NCBI RefSeq assembly: GCF_002025205.1
Contig: NZ_CP019947.1
Coordinates: 3,448,001 to 3,512,000, forward strand
Length of the DNA stretch: 64,000 bases
Reading direction: 5' to 3'
From: Pseudomonas sp. CC6-YY-74
Lineage (GTDB): Bacteria > Pseudomonadota > Gammaproteobacteria > Pseudomonadales > Pseudomonadaceae
Numbering within the stretch: the stretch's first letter is position 1; the number at the start of each line of letters is the position of its first letter. Positions 26,797-35,472 of the stretch are shown here, in pieces. The notes under the pieces are model-generated. The model was not told where the DNA came from. It made no database searches and was given only the letters and a program-made list of their open reading frames with translations. Made by a program: the position numbers and the translations under genes.

Positions 26797-28778
26797 TGCG
26801 TTACCTCCTCTGGCACCATCACGCTGTCAAAGATCAACTCCGCCAAGTCACGAACAGCAATTTTTCCTTCCGCACCGACAGCCTGGATCGCAGCCGTGTA
26901 CATGACGACATCCTTGGGACAGGACACGACGAAGTAGCTTACATCGCCAAGTTCCAGTGCTTCATGGATGCGGTTTTCACTGGGGCGTTCACCTGTCGGG
27001 TTGTCTACCATGAAGATGCGCCCGCCGCCGGCACCGCAGCAGAACGAGTTCTCGCGGTTTCGTGGCATCTCTTTAAGTGTGTGCCCCATCGCCGCGATTA
27101 GATCGCGTGGCGCATCGAAACCACCGTTGTAACGTCCCAGGTAGCATGGGTCGTGGTAGGTCACATTCGCGCCAGAGGTCGGGTTCACCTTCAACTTCCC
27201 TTGCTTGATCAGCTCCAGAAAAAGTTGTGAATAGTGAACAACTTCGAATTCGGCCCCCAGGGCCGGATACTCCGACTTCAGCGCATTCAACGAATGCGGA
27301 TCTGTCGTCATGATCCGGTTGAATTGGCAACTTTTAAGCTGATCGATATTGTGAGTAGCCAGCAGCACAAAAAGACCTTCGTCACCGGCACGGCGGATAT
27401 CATTTCCGCTGTTGCGCTCGCCGTCATACAGGATGCCGACATCCACACCGGCTTGCGCCAGAAGCTCGCCCACCTGCACTGTCAGTTTCTGGGCGCGCTC
27501 ATCAAAGCTTGCGAAATCACCTACGAACCACAGGATGTCGACCGGTTCACTACGTGCATCCTTGATTTTGTAGGACAGTTGCTTTGTCCAACGCGCTCGC
27601 TGCTTGGAGGGTTTGCCGAACGAATTCCCTTGGTTTTGGAAGTTTGTCAGGGTGACTTGTAGCAGTGGCTCGACATTGCCTTGTTCCACCATGGAGCGGC
27701 GCAGTTTCACGATCTTCGGCACATGCTCGATATGTACCGGGCAAACCTCCATACACGCACCGCAGGTTGTGCAAGACCAAAGAGTTTCCTCATTGATAAT
27801 GCCTCCTGCGATAGGAAACTTGACCTCTTTGTCAACTAGCCCTTCATTAGCGAGCATGCCGTCTCGCAGGTCGATGATCAGCTGTTTCGGACTAAGCGGC
27901 TTACCTGCCGCATGAGCTGGGCATACGTCTTGGCAACGGCCGCATTCGGTGCAAGATAATGTGTCGAAAAGATCCTTCCAGGTGAAGTCTTCAAAACGCT
28001 CGACGACGTCGCTTGCCATCCCTTTCTTGGGTGGACTGGGAAGTTGCCCCTTTGGCGTGAGTGGCCGAAAGTATATATTGAAGGCCGCCAGGAACATGTG
28101 CCGGTGTTTTGAACCGGGGATATACACGAGGAATAACAGGACGGCGGCAACGTGTAGCCAGTAAAACACTTCACGCGCCCTGTTCGCGGTCTGCCCATCG
28201 ACTCCCAAACTGACCAACGCTTGCGCCAGAGCAGAAGAAACTGGGCGAAAGGGGTGAGGCCCTGCGGCCGCCGCGACAATCTCCGACGCAAACTCCAGCA
28301 ACATCGTTGTGACGATTGTTGTTGCTAGTACGTAGATGATCGTTGCGTCAGTTTGCTTGGAACCGATGAATCGAGCTGGTTTGCGGATGAACCGCTGCCA
28401 GGCCGCCATGGCGAGACCGCTAAGGATAATCAGGCTAAAGATCTCCTGAAGCATCGCGATCCAGGTTTCACCGCCGATAGGCGCTAGGCTGAAGCCCGGG
28501 AAGAGACCGCTACCGAAAGCCTGAATGATCGCAGTCAGCAAAATAAGAAAGCTGCTGAAAATCATCAGATGCAATACACCGGAATAGCGAATTTTGAGTA
28601 GTCTGCGATGCAGGCCAATATCTCCAAAGACGCCACTCAATCTTTCCTGCGGAAAATCCGTACGGGTCAAACTCTGCGCTCTTGTCAGGGGGCGCAGCCT
28701 GACCCAAAAGCGCCAGGCTGTAATGGCAAACGCAGCAAGCGTCACCAACCAGAGAATTGGAGTATGCATGCTAGACAT
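26793..28778 (-). CDS. Membrane Fe-S ETF:quinone reductase (EtfD/DgcB-like)
   Basis: A 661-residue membrane protein. The first 260 residues hold about six hydrophobic helices (LWLVTLAAFAITAWRFWV onward) resembling a NarI-type cytochrome b anchor. Two 4Fe-4S motifs follow, CTECGRCQDVCP and CTTCGACMEVCP. The C-terminal half contains a CCG-domain with HDPCYLGRYNG and NSFCCGAGGGR. Homologues (EtfD in mycobacteria, DgcB in pseudomonads) take electrons from ETF or a flavoenzyme and pass them to quinone. It sits five bases after etfA and overlaps the ligase gene as ATGA. It is the membrane end of the chain GMC - ETF - quinone inferred here. Confidence 0.9.
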   Translation of the reverse strand: MSSMHTPILWLVTLAAFAITAWRFWVRLRPLTRAQSLTRTDFPQERLSGVFGDIGLHRRLLKIRYSGVLHLMIFSSFLILLTAIIQAFGSGLFPGFSLAPIGGETWIAMLQEIFSLIILSGLAMAAWQRFIRKPARFIGSKQTDATIIYVLATTIVTTMLLEFASEIVAAAAGPHPFRPVSSALAQALVSLGVDGQTANRAREVFYWLHVAAVLLFLVYIPGSKHRHMFLAAFNIYFRPLTPKGQLPSPPKKGMASDVVERFEDFTWKDLFDTLSCTECGRCQDVCPAHAAGKPLSPKQLIIDLRDGMLANEGLVDKEVKFPIAGGIINEETLWSCTTCGACMEVCPVHIEHVPKIVKLRRSMVEQGNVEPLLQVTLTNFQNQGNSFGKPSKQRARWTKQLSYKIKDARSEPVDILWFVGDFASFDERAQKLTVQVGELLAQAGVDVGILYDGERNSGNDIRRAGDEGLFVLLATHNIDQLKSCQFNRIMTTDPHSLNALKSEYPALGAEFEVVHYSQLFLELIKQGKLKVNPTSGANVTYHDPCYLGRYNGGFDAPRDLIAAMGHTLKEMPRNRENSFCCGAGGGRIFMVDNPTGERPSENRIHEALELGDVSYFVVSCPKDVVMYTAAIQAVGAEGKIAVRDLAELIFDSVMVPEEVTQ

Positions 28779-28783
28779 ATCGC

Positions 28784-29737
28784 TCAGCCTCCGTTTTCCA
28801 GGCGCTCGGTCAGCGCCGGCAGCAACTGGAACATGTCGCAGACCGCCCCATAATGTGCCTTGCGAAAGATCGGCGCCTGTTCGTCGGAATTGATGGCAAT
28901 GATCAGTTCGCTGCTTTCCATACCTTCCAGGTGTTCAGGGGCACCGGAGACGCCTGCCATCAGATAAAGCTTGGGTTTCACCTTGGTACCAGACTTGCCT
29001 ACCTGACGAACCTTCGGAAGCCAGCCTGCATCGATCACCGGACGAGAACCGGCTATCTCCGCCTTGAGAGACATTACAAGCCGTTCAACCATAGGTAATT
29101 TTTCGACTCCACCAAGCGCCCGTCCAACACAGACAATTTTGTCCGCATCAGCCAAGTTCACGCCTGAAGAGTCCGGCAAGATAAGCTCACTCACTCGGAT
29201 TCTGGTCCCAGACAGATCTACATCTATCATCGTGAGGCTCGGTGCCGCACCGGACACCTCGCCTGCCTTGGCTGCGCCAGGCATGACCGCAATCACCGCA
29301 GGCAGCTGGACAGACGTCTGAGCCATTAATTTTCCGCCATAGACCTGCGAAGTTATTGACAACTTGTTGTCAACGGACTCAATTGCTGTCACATAACCCA
29401 GCATTTGACGATCGGATCGCACGGCCAAGGCCGATGCTAGGTCAACTCCAGCAGTGCTGTAGCTGGTCATGACCAAATCAGGAACGTGTGTTTCGACCAC
29501 ATTGCTCAAAGCGGTCAGAATGGCGTCAGGGTTGTAGTGTTCGACCGCTGCGTCCGCCACACCAAGTACACTGTCAAAACCGTTCAATTGTGAGGCAAGT
29601 GCGCTAACTGCCTCTGCATCACCGGCGCAAACAAAACCTTGGCATTCGGCACCAATCGATTTGGCCAATCGAGCCAATTCAAACGCAGACTCAGAAACTG
29701 TCCCATTGACGTGTTCTATTAAAATCAGCGCTCGCAT
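28784..29737 (-). CDS. etfA: Electron transfer flavoprotein, alpha subunit
   Basis: A 317-residue EtfA. The C-terminal FAD domain is typical: GRALGGVEKLPMVERL, IAGSRPVIDAGWLPKVRQVG, KPKLYLMAGVSGAPEHLEGM, IIAINSDEQAPIFRKAHYG and the end LLPALTERL. The N-terminal domain is as usual poorly conserved. The ATG overlaps the etfB stop (TGATG). With EtfB it forms the soluble FAD/AMP carrier that accepts electrons from a cytosolic dehydrogenase and delivers them to the Fe-S membrane protein encoded next. It is an extra, pathway-specific ETF rather than the housekeeping pair, judging by its neighbours. Confidence 0.93.
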   Translation of the reverse strand: MRALILIEHVNGTVSESAFELARLAKSIGAECQGFVCAGDAEAVSALASQLNGFDSVLGVADAAVEHYNPDAILTALSNVVETHVPDLVMTSYSTAGVDLASALAVRSDRQMLGYVTAIESVDNKLSITSQVYGGKLMAQTSVQLPAVIAVMPGAAKAGEVSGAAPSLTMIDVDLSGTRIRVSELILPDSSGVNLADADKIVCVGRALGGVEKLPMVERLVMSLKAEIAGSRPVIDAGWLPKVRQVGKSGTKVKPKLYLMAGVSGAPEHLEGMESSELIIAINSDEQAPIFRKAHYGAVCDMFQLLPALTERLENGG

Positions 29738-30501
29738 CAGACCATCCTCCTTTCGACCAGTATTTCGTAGATTCTTGCGGCAACCGCAACTGCATCACCT
29801 TCTATCATCTCGGCTCCACCACTGGTGTCGGGCAGTTGTAGCGTTGTCGAATACGAAAGGTCGCCCCCGTACTCCACCGACGGATCCATCTTGGGAACAT
29901 CGACGTTCAGAAGCTCGCGCAATTTGGAGCCGGCCACATAGCGTGGAGGACTTGTAGCGGTTTGCAGGCCGATGACTGCAGGTAGATCGATTTCAAGATG
30001 CGCGGCCAAACCGCCTGCATACTCCTGACGGACCATCACGGTCGAGCCGCTCAACCGCACGTCAGAAATGGCCGAGGCTTGCGGCCAGTTCAACCTGGCC
30101 GCAAGTTGAGGCGCCAGCTCTCCATAGAGGTCATCGGTCGACAAAATTCCGGTAATCACAAGATCCGGGTTCAGCTTCTCGATAGCATCGACAAGCAACG
30201 GCGTTCGTGCCCGGGAAGAAGGGGCGGGAGAGTCCTCATCGCGCAGGATCAACAAAACTTCGTCGGCGCCTCGGGCCAGAGCAGTTTTTAGCAATCGCTC
30301 TCCCCCATCCGCTTCGACCGCAATGGCGATGACCTTGGCGCCGGCGGCTTCCTTCAGAAGCACAGCCTGTTCAAGAGCCTGGTCGTCCATGGGATTCAGT
30401 TCGAGGCCTATCCATTCCCGGTCAATATCCTTGCTGTCATCTGTCAGCTCTAGCTCATCCGTCAACACGGGATTGAGCCGCAAAATCACCACTATTTGCA
30501 T
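29737..30501 (-). CDS. etfB: Electron transfer flavoprotein, beta subunit
   Basis: A 254-residue EtfB. Recognisable are LNPMDDQALEQAVLLKE, the AMP-binding region ALARGADEVLLI, DLVITGILSTDDLYGELAPQ, and LEIDLPAVIGLQTATSPPRY, the beta-subunit recognition segment. It starts 18 bases after the small-subunit gene and overlaps etfA. A serine-rich insert (DEDSPAPSSRAR) is a minor oddity. Placing the ETF genes directly after the GMC pair, and before the membrane reductase, argues that the GMC enzyme is the electron donor. Confidence 0.92.
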   Translation of the reverse strand: MQIVVILRLNPVLTDELELTDDSKDIDREWIGLELNPMDDQALEQAVLLKEAAGAKVIAIAVEADGGERLLKTALARGADEVLLILRDEDSPAPSSRARTPLLVDAIEKLNPDLVITGILSTDDLYGELAPQLAARLNWPQASAISDVRLSGSTVMVRQEYAGGLAAHLEIDLPAVIGLQTATSPPRYVAGSKLRELLNVDVPKMDPSVEYGGDLSYSTTLQLPDTSGGAEMIEGDAVAVAARIYEILVERRMV

Positions 30502-30519
30502 TGTTTTGAACTCCAGTGA

Positions 30520-30948
30520 CTACGAAAGATGCCGTGTATCGCGGAAGATGTTGCCGCGAGCCTTGACCCTGTCCAACATGCCGTTAGCCAGGTATTCGGG
30601 GGTTTCGTAAGGATCGTAAGGTGGTGCTTCCTGACCGGGATACCCGACAGCAGCACGCGCCTCATCGGTCATCATGTATCCACCTGTGGTCACGGCAGTT
30701 AGCACGGTCCATGCGCCGCTGTCTTCGCGCGCCAGGGCATTCAATGCCGCTGAAGTATCCTTACCGGCGCAAAATTCGATTGCGCGCCGAAACCCGTCTT
30801 CGAGATCAGGTCGAATCCGCAAGACTTCGTCCAGCATGTGCAGGTGAACGCCAACTGTCGTTGCCGCCGGACGGTCTTTCCATGCTGGGATCAAGTAGTC
30901 GGCCAGCTTCCCGTAGTTAGTGCGTTCCTCATCAGAAAAGATTGTCAT
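30520..30948 (-). CDS. Gluconate 2-dehydrogenase subunit 3-like small subunit, no export signal
   Basis: A 142-residue protein of the subunit-3 family found beside membrane sugar/polyol GMC dehydrogenases. It contains LADYLIPAWKDRPAATTVGV and RPDLEDGFRRAIEF, then GGYMMTDEARAAVGYPGQ and a Pro/Tyr-rich PPYDPYETPEY. Family members usually begin with a Tat signal that carries the large subunit to the periplasm; here the protein begins directly MTIFSDEERTNYGKL with no twin arginine or hydrophobic core. The ATG overlaps the GMC stop (ATGA). The complex is therefore predicted to stay in the cytoplasm. Confidence 0.82.
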   Translation of the reverse strand: MTIFSDEERTNYGKLADYLIPAWKDRPAATTVGVHLHMLDEVLRIRPDLEDGFRRAIEFCAGKDTSAALNALAREDSGAWTVLTAVTTGGYMMTDEARAAVGYPGQEAPPYDPYETPEYLANGMLDRVKARGNIFRDTRHLS

Positions 30949-32597
30949 TGAGCCGTCTCCTCTTTACGTGCTTCTTTAATCATTTGAGTTGCTTGGCGAT
31001 GCGCCACGGCCATTAGGGTCGCCGTTGGGTTCACGCCCCCACCGGTAGGGAAAGCGCTCAGATCAAAGACGTAAAGGTTTGGGACATCGTGACTTTGTCC
31101 GTATTGGTTCAGAACCGAATCTTTGGGATCGTTACCCATCCTCGTGGTACCAAGGAGGTGCCAGCCGCTTTCACGCATTTGGACTTGCTTGGAGGTGGAC
31201 TTCGCGCCGGCAGCCAGTAGGGATTCCTCTGCTCGATCTGCGTTGAATTCCAGCAATTTTCGAGAGTTCTCCGACGTTTTGTAGATAACCTTCGGCGCTG
31301 GAATTCCGTCGCTGTCCACAAGTTCGTCATCGATAACAACGCGGTTAGATTCTTCGGGAAGGTCTTCACCTACAATCGCCCATAGCGCAGTTTTGCCGAA
31401 TTTATCGTCGATCATTTGGTGCCAGTTATCGCCCCATGAATCTTCAATTTTCCCATCGTCCGAAAAGACTTCTGAGCCAACAAATCCTTTGGAAGACAAC
31501 GGACCGCCAGCGGCCATTCCACCCCACTTCGCGCCACGCACAAAACCGCGTGATTTATCTGTTTCATAGAACTGCAGTGAGTTAATCAACTGCCCAGATG
31601 GCCCGTACCAACTTTCGATATTTTCTTCAAAATGGCCCATGACCAAACTGAAGGGATGCATCATCAGGTTCTTGCCCACCAGTCCGCTAGAGTTCGCAAG
31701 GCCATCCGGGAAACGCTTGGATTTTGAATTGAGTAAGATACGAGGTGTACCTATAGCGTTCGCGCACAAGACGACAGACTTCGCCATTTGCTTGCGCTTG
31801 CGCCCGTTCTGGTCGATATAGATGGCCCCAGTGACACGCCCCAGGTTGTCGTCATAGATAATCTCGCTGACACGTGCGCCTGAGATCATACGGTGGCCGT
31901 ACTTCTTGGCCTCTTTGAACAGAACCAGATCGGGCGACCATTTCGCCGCTTCCGGGCAACCGAACATACAGGTGCCGCGGCGGGCACAGGGATTCTGGCC
32001 TTGCCAGGGGATCGACGGCATCGCATTCAGGCCCGGCCACCAGTGCCAACCCATCTTGTCCATACCTTCGGCAAGCTTCATCCCGGTCTTTCCGATCGGA
32101 ATCTGTGGTGTGGGATAGCCTGCCTGCGCCGGATAACTCGGGTTACCCTGTGTGCCCGAAGAGCTAACGAGTTTTTCCACCGCTTCCAAGTGCGGTAGAA
32201 CCTCGTAATAGTCGAATGGCCAGTCGACGGCGACACCATCAAGCGACCAGACCTTGAAGTCGGACGGAAGGAACGGGACCCAGTGACCAGCCCAGATCGT
32301 GGCACTGCCGCCAACGGCTGATTGCATCAATGGCTCGACATCGCTTTCCGAGGTGTTGATCGGATAGTCACGCTCGCGATCACGAACGTTAGGCGAGGGA
32401 TGCCATTGCTTCCCACTCGCCAGTTCAAATTCCTTCTTATCACCGGGATAGTCACCCGGATCGAACCAGGTGCCCTGCTCCAATGTCACCACCGACATTC
32501 CTGCTTCGGTTAAGAGCTTTGCGGTAACCGCACCTGAAGGACCAGACCCGATGATTAGAACGTCAGCCTCCTTCGGCACCTTAGGTGAATTCGTCAT
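30945..32597 (-). CDS. GMC oxidoreductase, large subunit, cytoplasmic type
   Basis: A 550-residue FAD enzyme of the gluconate/sorbose/fructose dehydrogenase branch of GMC proteins. FAD motif: ADVLIIGSGPSGAVTAKLL at residues 13-31, then TLEQG. The motif MQSAVGGSATIWAGHW follows, and CARRGTCMFGC is a cysteine-rich segment seen in this branch. The active-site pair lies in GWHLLGTTRMG and FPTGGGVNPTATL. No signal peptide precedes the FAD motif. It leads the leftward operon; the typical cytochrome c subunit gene is absent and ETF genes follow instead. The substrate is an alcohol, unknown in detail. Confidence 0.92.
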   Translation of the reverse strand: MTNSPKVPKEADVLIIGSGPSGAVTAKLLTEAGMSVVTLEQGTWFDPGDYPGDKKEFELASGKQWHPSPNVRDRERDYPINTSESDVEPLMQSAVGGSATIWAGHWVPFLPSDFKVWSLDGVAVDWPFDYYEVLPHLEAVEKLVSSSGTQGNPSYPAQAGYPTPQIPIGKTGMKLAEGMDKMGWHWWPGLNAMPSIPWQGQNPCARRGTCMFGCPEAAKWSPDLVLFKEAKKYGHRMISGARVSEIIYDDNLGRVTGAIYIDQNGRKRKQMAKSVVLCANAIGTPRILLNSKSKRFPDGLANSSGLVGKNLMMHPFSLVMGHFEENIESWYGPSGQLINSLQFYETDKSRGFVRGAKWGGMAAGGPLSSKGFVGSEVFSDDGKIEDSWGDNWHQMIDDKFGKTALWAIVGEDLPEESNRVVIDDELVDSDGIPAPKVIYKTSENSRKLLEFNADRAEESLLAAGAKSTSKQVQMRESGWHLLGTTRMGNDPKDSVLNQYGQSHDVPNLYVFDLSAFPTGGGVNPTATLMAVAHRQATQMIKEARKEETAQ

Positions 32598-32767
32598 GTA
32601 ATGTCCTCTCTTGAGAAAGATTTATTATTAACTTATTGGACGGTGATACTTGAAGGGCACAGAAACAGAAAGAGGCCTAATTAATTCACAGGACCAACAC
32701 TTTGAATGTCACTGAGTAGAAAAACGATATTTGAAATACTATTCATGACCACGAAAAAAACCAAGTT

Positions 32768-32780
32768 ATTTGATCTGAAT
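32768..32780 (-). promoter_or_regulatory. ATTTGATCT-type motif upstream of the GMC-ETF operon
   Basis: ATTTGATCTGAAT lies about 170 bases before the GMC start. The same first ten bases recur at 35183-35192 before metV and nine of them at 40051-40060 before the GcvT-like gene, all in the same orientation relative to a leftward gene. This suggests a shared regulator; none is proven. Confidence 0.4.
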
Positions 32781-32921
32781 GCAGAATATAGAAATACTAA
32801 ATCGCGCTAAAATACACGATCGATACTTAGCCGAACCCGAGTCCTTAACAGCCAAGAGTCATCCAGGAACAATCATAAAATAATGGTTTTATATGCGACA
32901 TTTGGCGTTATTAATATTTCT

Positions 32922-32955
<34 letters not shown>

Positions 32956-33377
32956 GCACAAAAATGATCAGCGACGGAAAGCCAACAAATTCCAGAAATA
33001 TCGATTCTGAAAGAAAAACTTACCACCAAACAACTCGCGCGACACTAACCATTGCCTTGCGGCGCGCACTCGATGAAGACCGGGTAAAATAAGTAGAAAA
33101 ATCTGGAGGCACCTAACATTCGATCCACGTTAAATCACGCAGCTGCCTCGTCGACCCCATCAAGAAAGTATTCCTATATTTTTTGGTGCATTTGAGTCGC
33201 CCACCATCGATTTAAACGCTTAAGCATCTTTTTATTCTTTGGTGTATTTTTATAACACATAAGGCTATGCATTCATGAATTTGGCCGCTCTAAGTCCCTC
33301 ACGGAACACTCCGACTCATTTCACAAGTCTCTTAATCCGACACTATCACTGACCACAGGTTTTGGCCCTAGGAAGAA

Positions 33378-34409
33378 CTAGTTCACTTTAACCACAGGTA
33401 GGCTATCTCCATATTTCTTATCGCGTCCTGGATACCAAGGTACGCGTCCTTGCAGGACACCGGTCTTGTCGATTATCTCCGCCACACTTTCCTCCATGCG
33501 GAAAGCCATCACATGCACGCCCGACACACCCTCTATCTCGGCTACTTGTTGGATGATTTCGGTGCAAATCTTCTTGCCTTCTTCCTTCTGATTATCAGAA
33601 CCGGCCAGACGCTTGATAACCGCATCGGGAATATGAACACCCGGCACATTGCTGCGAATATACTCAGCTGCCCGGGCCGAGGCGAGGGGACCGACGCCAA
33701 CGAGAATAAACACCTTTTTATCGAGGCCATAATCACGGACCCGCTTCATATACTCTTCCAACATGGGCACATCGAAACAGTATTGGGTTTGAATATATTG
33801 CGCCCCGGCAGCGATCTTCTTGGCCAGTCGCTGCACACGGAACTCGTGATCCGGCATAAAGGGATTGGCTGCCGCTCCCAAAAATACCTTGGGGGCAGTG
33901 GTCAATTTGCGCTTGCTTTCGAACTGGCTGTAGTCGCGCATTCCGCGAATAATCACTAGGGCGGACATACAATCCAGATCAAACACAGGTTTGGCGCCGG
34001 GGTGATCACCGTTCTGCACTCCATCGCCGCTTAGACACAACATATTGGACACGCCCATGGCAGCCGCTCCCAACACATCGCCCTGAATAGCAATGCGGTT
34101 CCTATCGCGGCAGGAAATTTGCATAATCGGCGAGTAGCCAACCCTGGTCAGCAGCGCACATACGCCAACGCTGGACATATGACAGTGCGCACCTGAACCA
34201 TCGGTGGCGTTGATAGCGTCCACATAGCCATCGAAGATCCGCGCCCGCTCGTAAACGTCCTCAGGGCAAGCCGAATCCGGCGGTGCAAGCTCCGTGGTCA
34301 CCGCGAAGGTACCCATGCGCAGCAAACGCTCCAAGCGGCTAGGTGAAACGTGTCCTTCCAGAATGGGATAAAGAACTGCTGGATCGACAGGTTCATCGGA
34401 GAATCTCAT
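33378..34409 (-). CDS. metF: Methylenetetrahydrofolate reductase, MetF family
   Basis: A 343-residue MetF-type barrel protein interconverting methyl-THF and methylene-THF. Family parts are FAVTTELAPPDSACPEDV, the FAD/THF region INATDGSGAHCHMSSV, MLCLSGDGVQNGDHPGAKPV, GAQYIQTQYCFDVPMLEEYM and VFILVGVGPLASARAAEYI. It lies 26 bases after a MetV-like gene, the arrangement found in acetogens and some methyl-oxidising bacteria rather than in enteric biosynthesis. With folD, purU and a THF methyltransferase nearby it most likely runs in the oxidative direction, moving methyl groups towards formate. Its electron acceptor is not evident. Confidence 0.88.
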   Translation of the reverse strand: MRFSDEPVDPAVLYPILEGHVSPSRLERLLRMGTFAVTTELAPPDSACPEDVYERARIFDGYVDAINATDGSGAHCHMSSVGVCALLTRVGYSPIMQISCRDRNRIAIQGDVLGAAAMGVSNMLCLSGDGVQNGDHPGAKPVFDLDCMSALVIIRGMRDYSQFESKRKLTTAPKVFLGAAANPFMPDHEFRVQRLAKKIAAGAQYIQTQYCFDVPMLEEYMKRVRDYGLDKKVFILVGVGPLASARAAEYIRSNVPGVHIPDAVIKRLAGSDNQKEEGKKICTEIIQQVAEIEGVSGVHVMAFRMEESVAEIIDKTGVLQGRVPWYPGRDKKYGDSLPVVKVN

Positions 34410-34435
34410 GGCGTTTCTCTTTTGATTTTTAATCT

Positions 34436-34921
34436 TTACACAGATTTAGGAGCGCCTTCGGCGCGGCGTTTTTTGGCTTCAGACATTTCACGCGTTACCC
34501 GCAACCAGGAGGAACGTCCCGTTTGGGTATGATCCACAGGCAATTGAACAATCTGTATCAAGTTGCCATCTTGCATCTTGCGTGCCCCTTTGGCCGCTTC
34601 AACAAAGACACAGCGCATATCGGCATCGATTTCACAGTTACCATTGGCGCGCACACCGCCGCAGGGGCCATTGCGTAGGGTCTTAGGGCAATTCATCGGG
34701 CAGGACATGCCGTTCGATGACAGCATGCATTGGCCACACATTTTGCAATCGAATAGGAAACCCTTTACCGCTTTTTCCACCAAGGCAAATGGCTTCTCTA
34801 TCCGTTCATAACCGATCAATTTCCACAGTGGATTTAACCTAACCATCGTTTTTTCAAACAGGTTGTAAACCAACTCCATTAGACCGGCATGCTCAACCGA
34901 CCAATAACGTACACTTCTCAT
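34436..34921 (-). CDS. MTHFR C-terminal domain protein, MetV-like
   Basis: A 161-residue protein whose core is the zinc-type cysteine cluster of the MTHFR_C domain: FDCKMCGQCMLSS, GMSCPMNCPK, NGPCGGVRANGNCEI. In acetogens MetV forms a complex with MetF. The N-terminal helix MELVYNLFEKTMVRLNPLW precedes it. The ATG follows GGAGG. It is the first gene of the metV-metF pair, divergent from the LysR gene at 35473, with a 550-base intergenic region holding an inverted repeat. Confidence 0.85.
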   Translation of the reverse strand: MRSVRYWSVEHAGLMELVYNLFEKTMVRLNPLWKLIGYERIEKPFALVEKAVKGFLFDCKMCGQCMLSSNGMSCPMNCPKTLRNGPCGGVRANGNCEIDADMRCVFVEAAKGARKMQDGNLIQIVQLPVDHTQTGRSSWLRVTREMSEAKKRRAEGAPKSV

Positions 34922-35472
34922 TACACTATTCCTCCACGACCATTCTTAATGGTTAGCCGGCGTATTCCAGAAGCCCAAAGCCAAGTCGCCTATTGCCACC
35001 GGCTGACTGTCAGTCCCTTGGCTCTCAGCTCGACGACAGCTTTGACCCGCGAGCCTTAGACTCTCGACAACCATCCTCAACGGCAACCAGTTCCTTGCTC
35101 CCATACTCCGTAGTCACGCTGATAACCACCATAACTGCCGATATTTTCTAAATAATACAGATCAGATTCTTTTTCCGAAATCATTTGATCTGAACTTATA
35201 GTTTAGATTTTCTAATCAACGTAGCGGACCAACAAGCTCCTTCCCTATTTGTCCGCTATGCATAGGAAGTACGGTATGCCGCGTACTCATGGACGCGCGC
35301 ATGCGATCACGCCACAGGTTGTTTAATCAAAAAAAGTGGCGCAGGGATGCGGACATACTGGACTTTTTTTGGGGAAGGAGTAGCGTTGGTTTTGGACCAT
35401 CGTTTCTGAGGACGGTCCAATGATGAAGCATCTCTACTTCATACATTAACCGGCCGGATTAAGGTTTTTACT
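34922..35472. other. Divergent regulatory region metV / LysR
   Basis: No gene is seen. The region holds the inverted repeat CAGATCAGAT - 15 bases - ATTTGATCTG (35158-35192) and, just right of it, TTAGATTTTCTAA, a perfect short palindrome (arms TTAGA/TCTAA). Both are candidate sites for the LysR protein at 35473. Confidence 0.5.
35158..35192. promoter_or_regulatory. Inverted repeat with ATTTGATCTG half-site
   Basis: The left arm CAGATCAGAT and right arm ATTTGATCTG are complementary at nine of ten positions with a 15-base spacer. The right arm equals the motif found before the GMC operon. It lies about 270 bases from the metV start and 280 from the LysR start. Confidence 0.45.
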
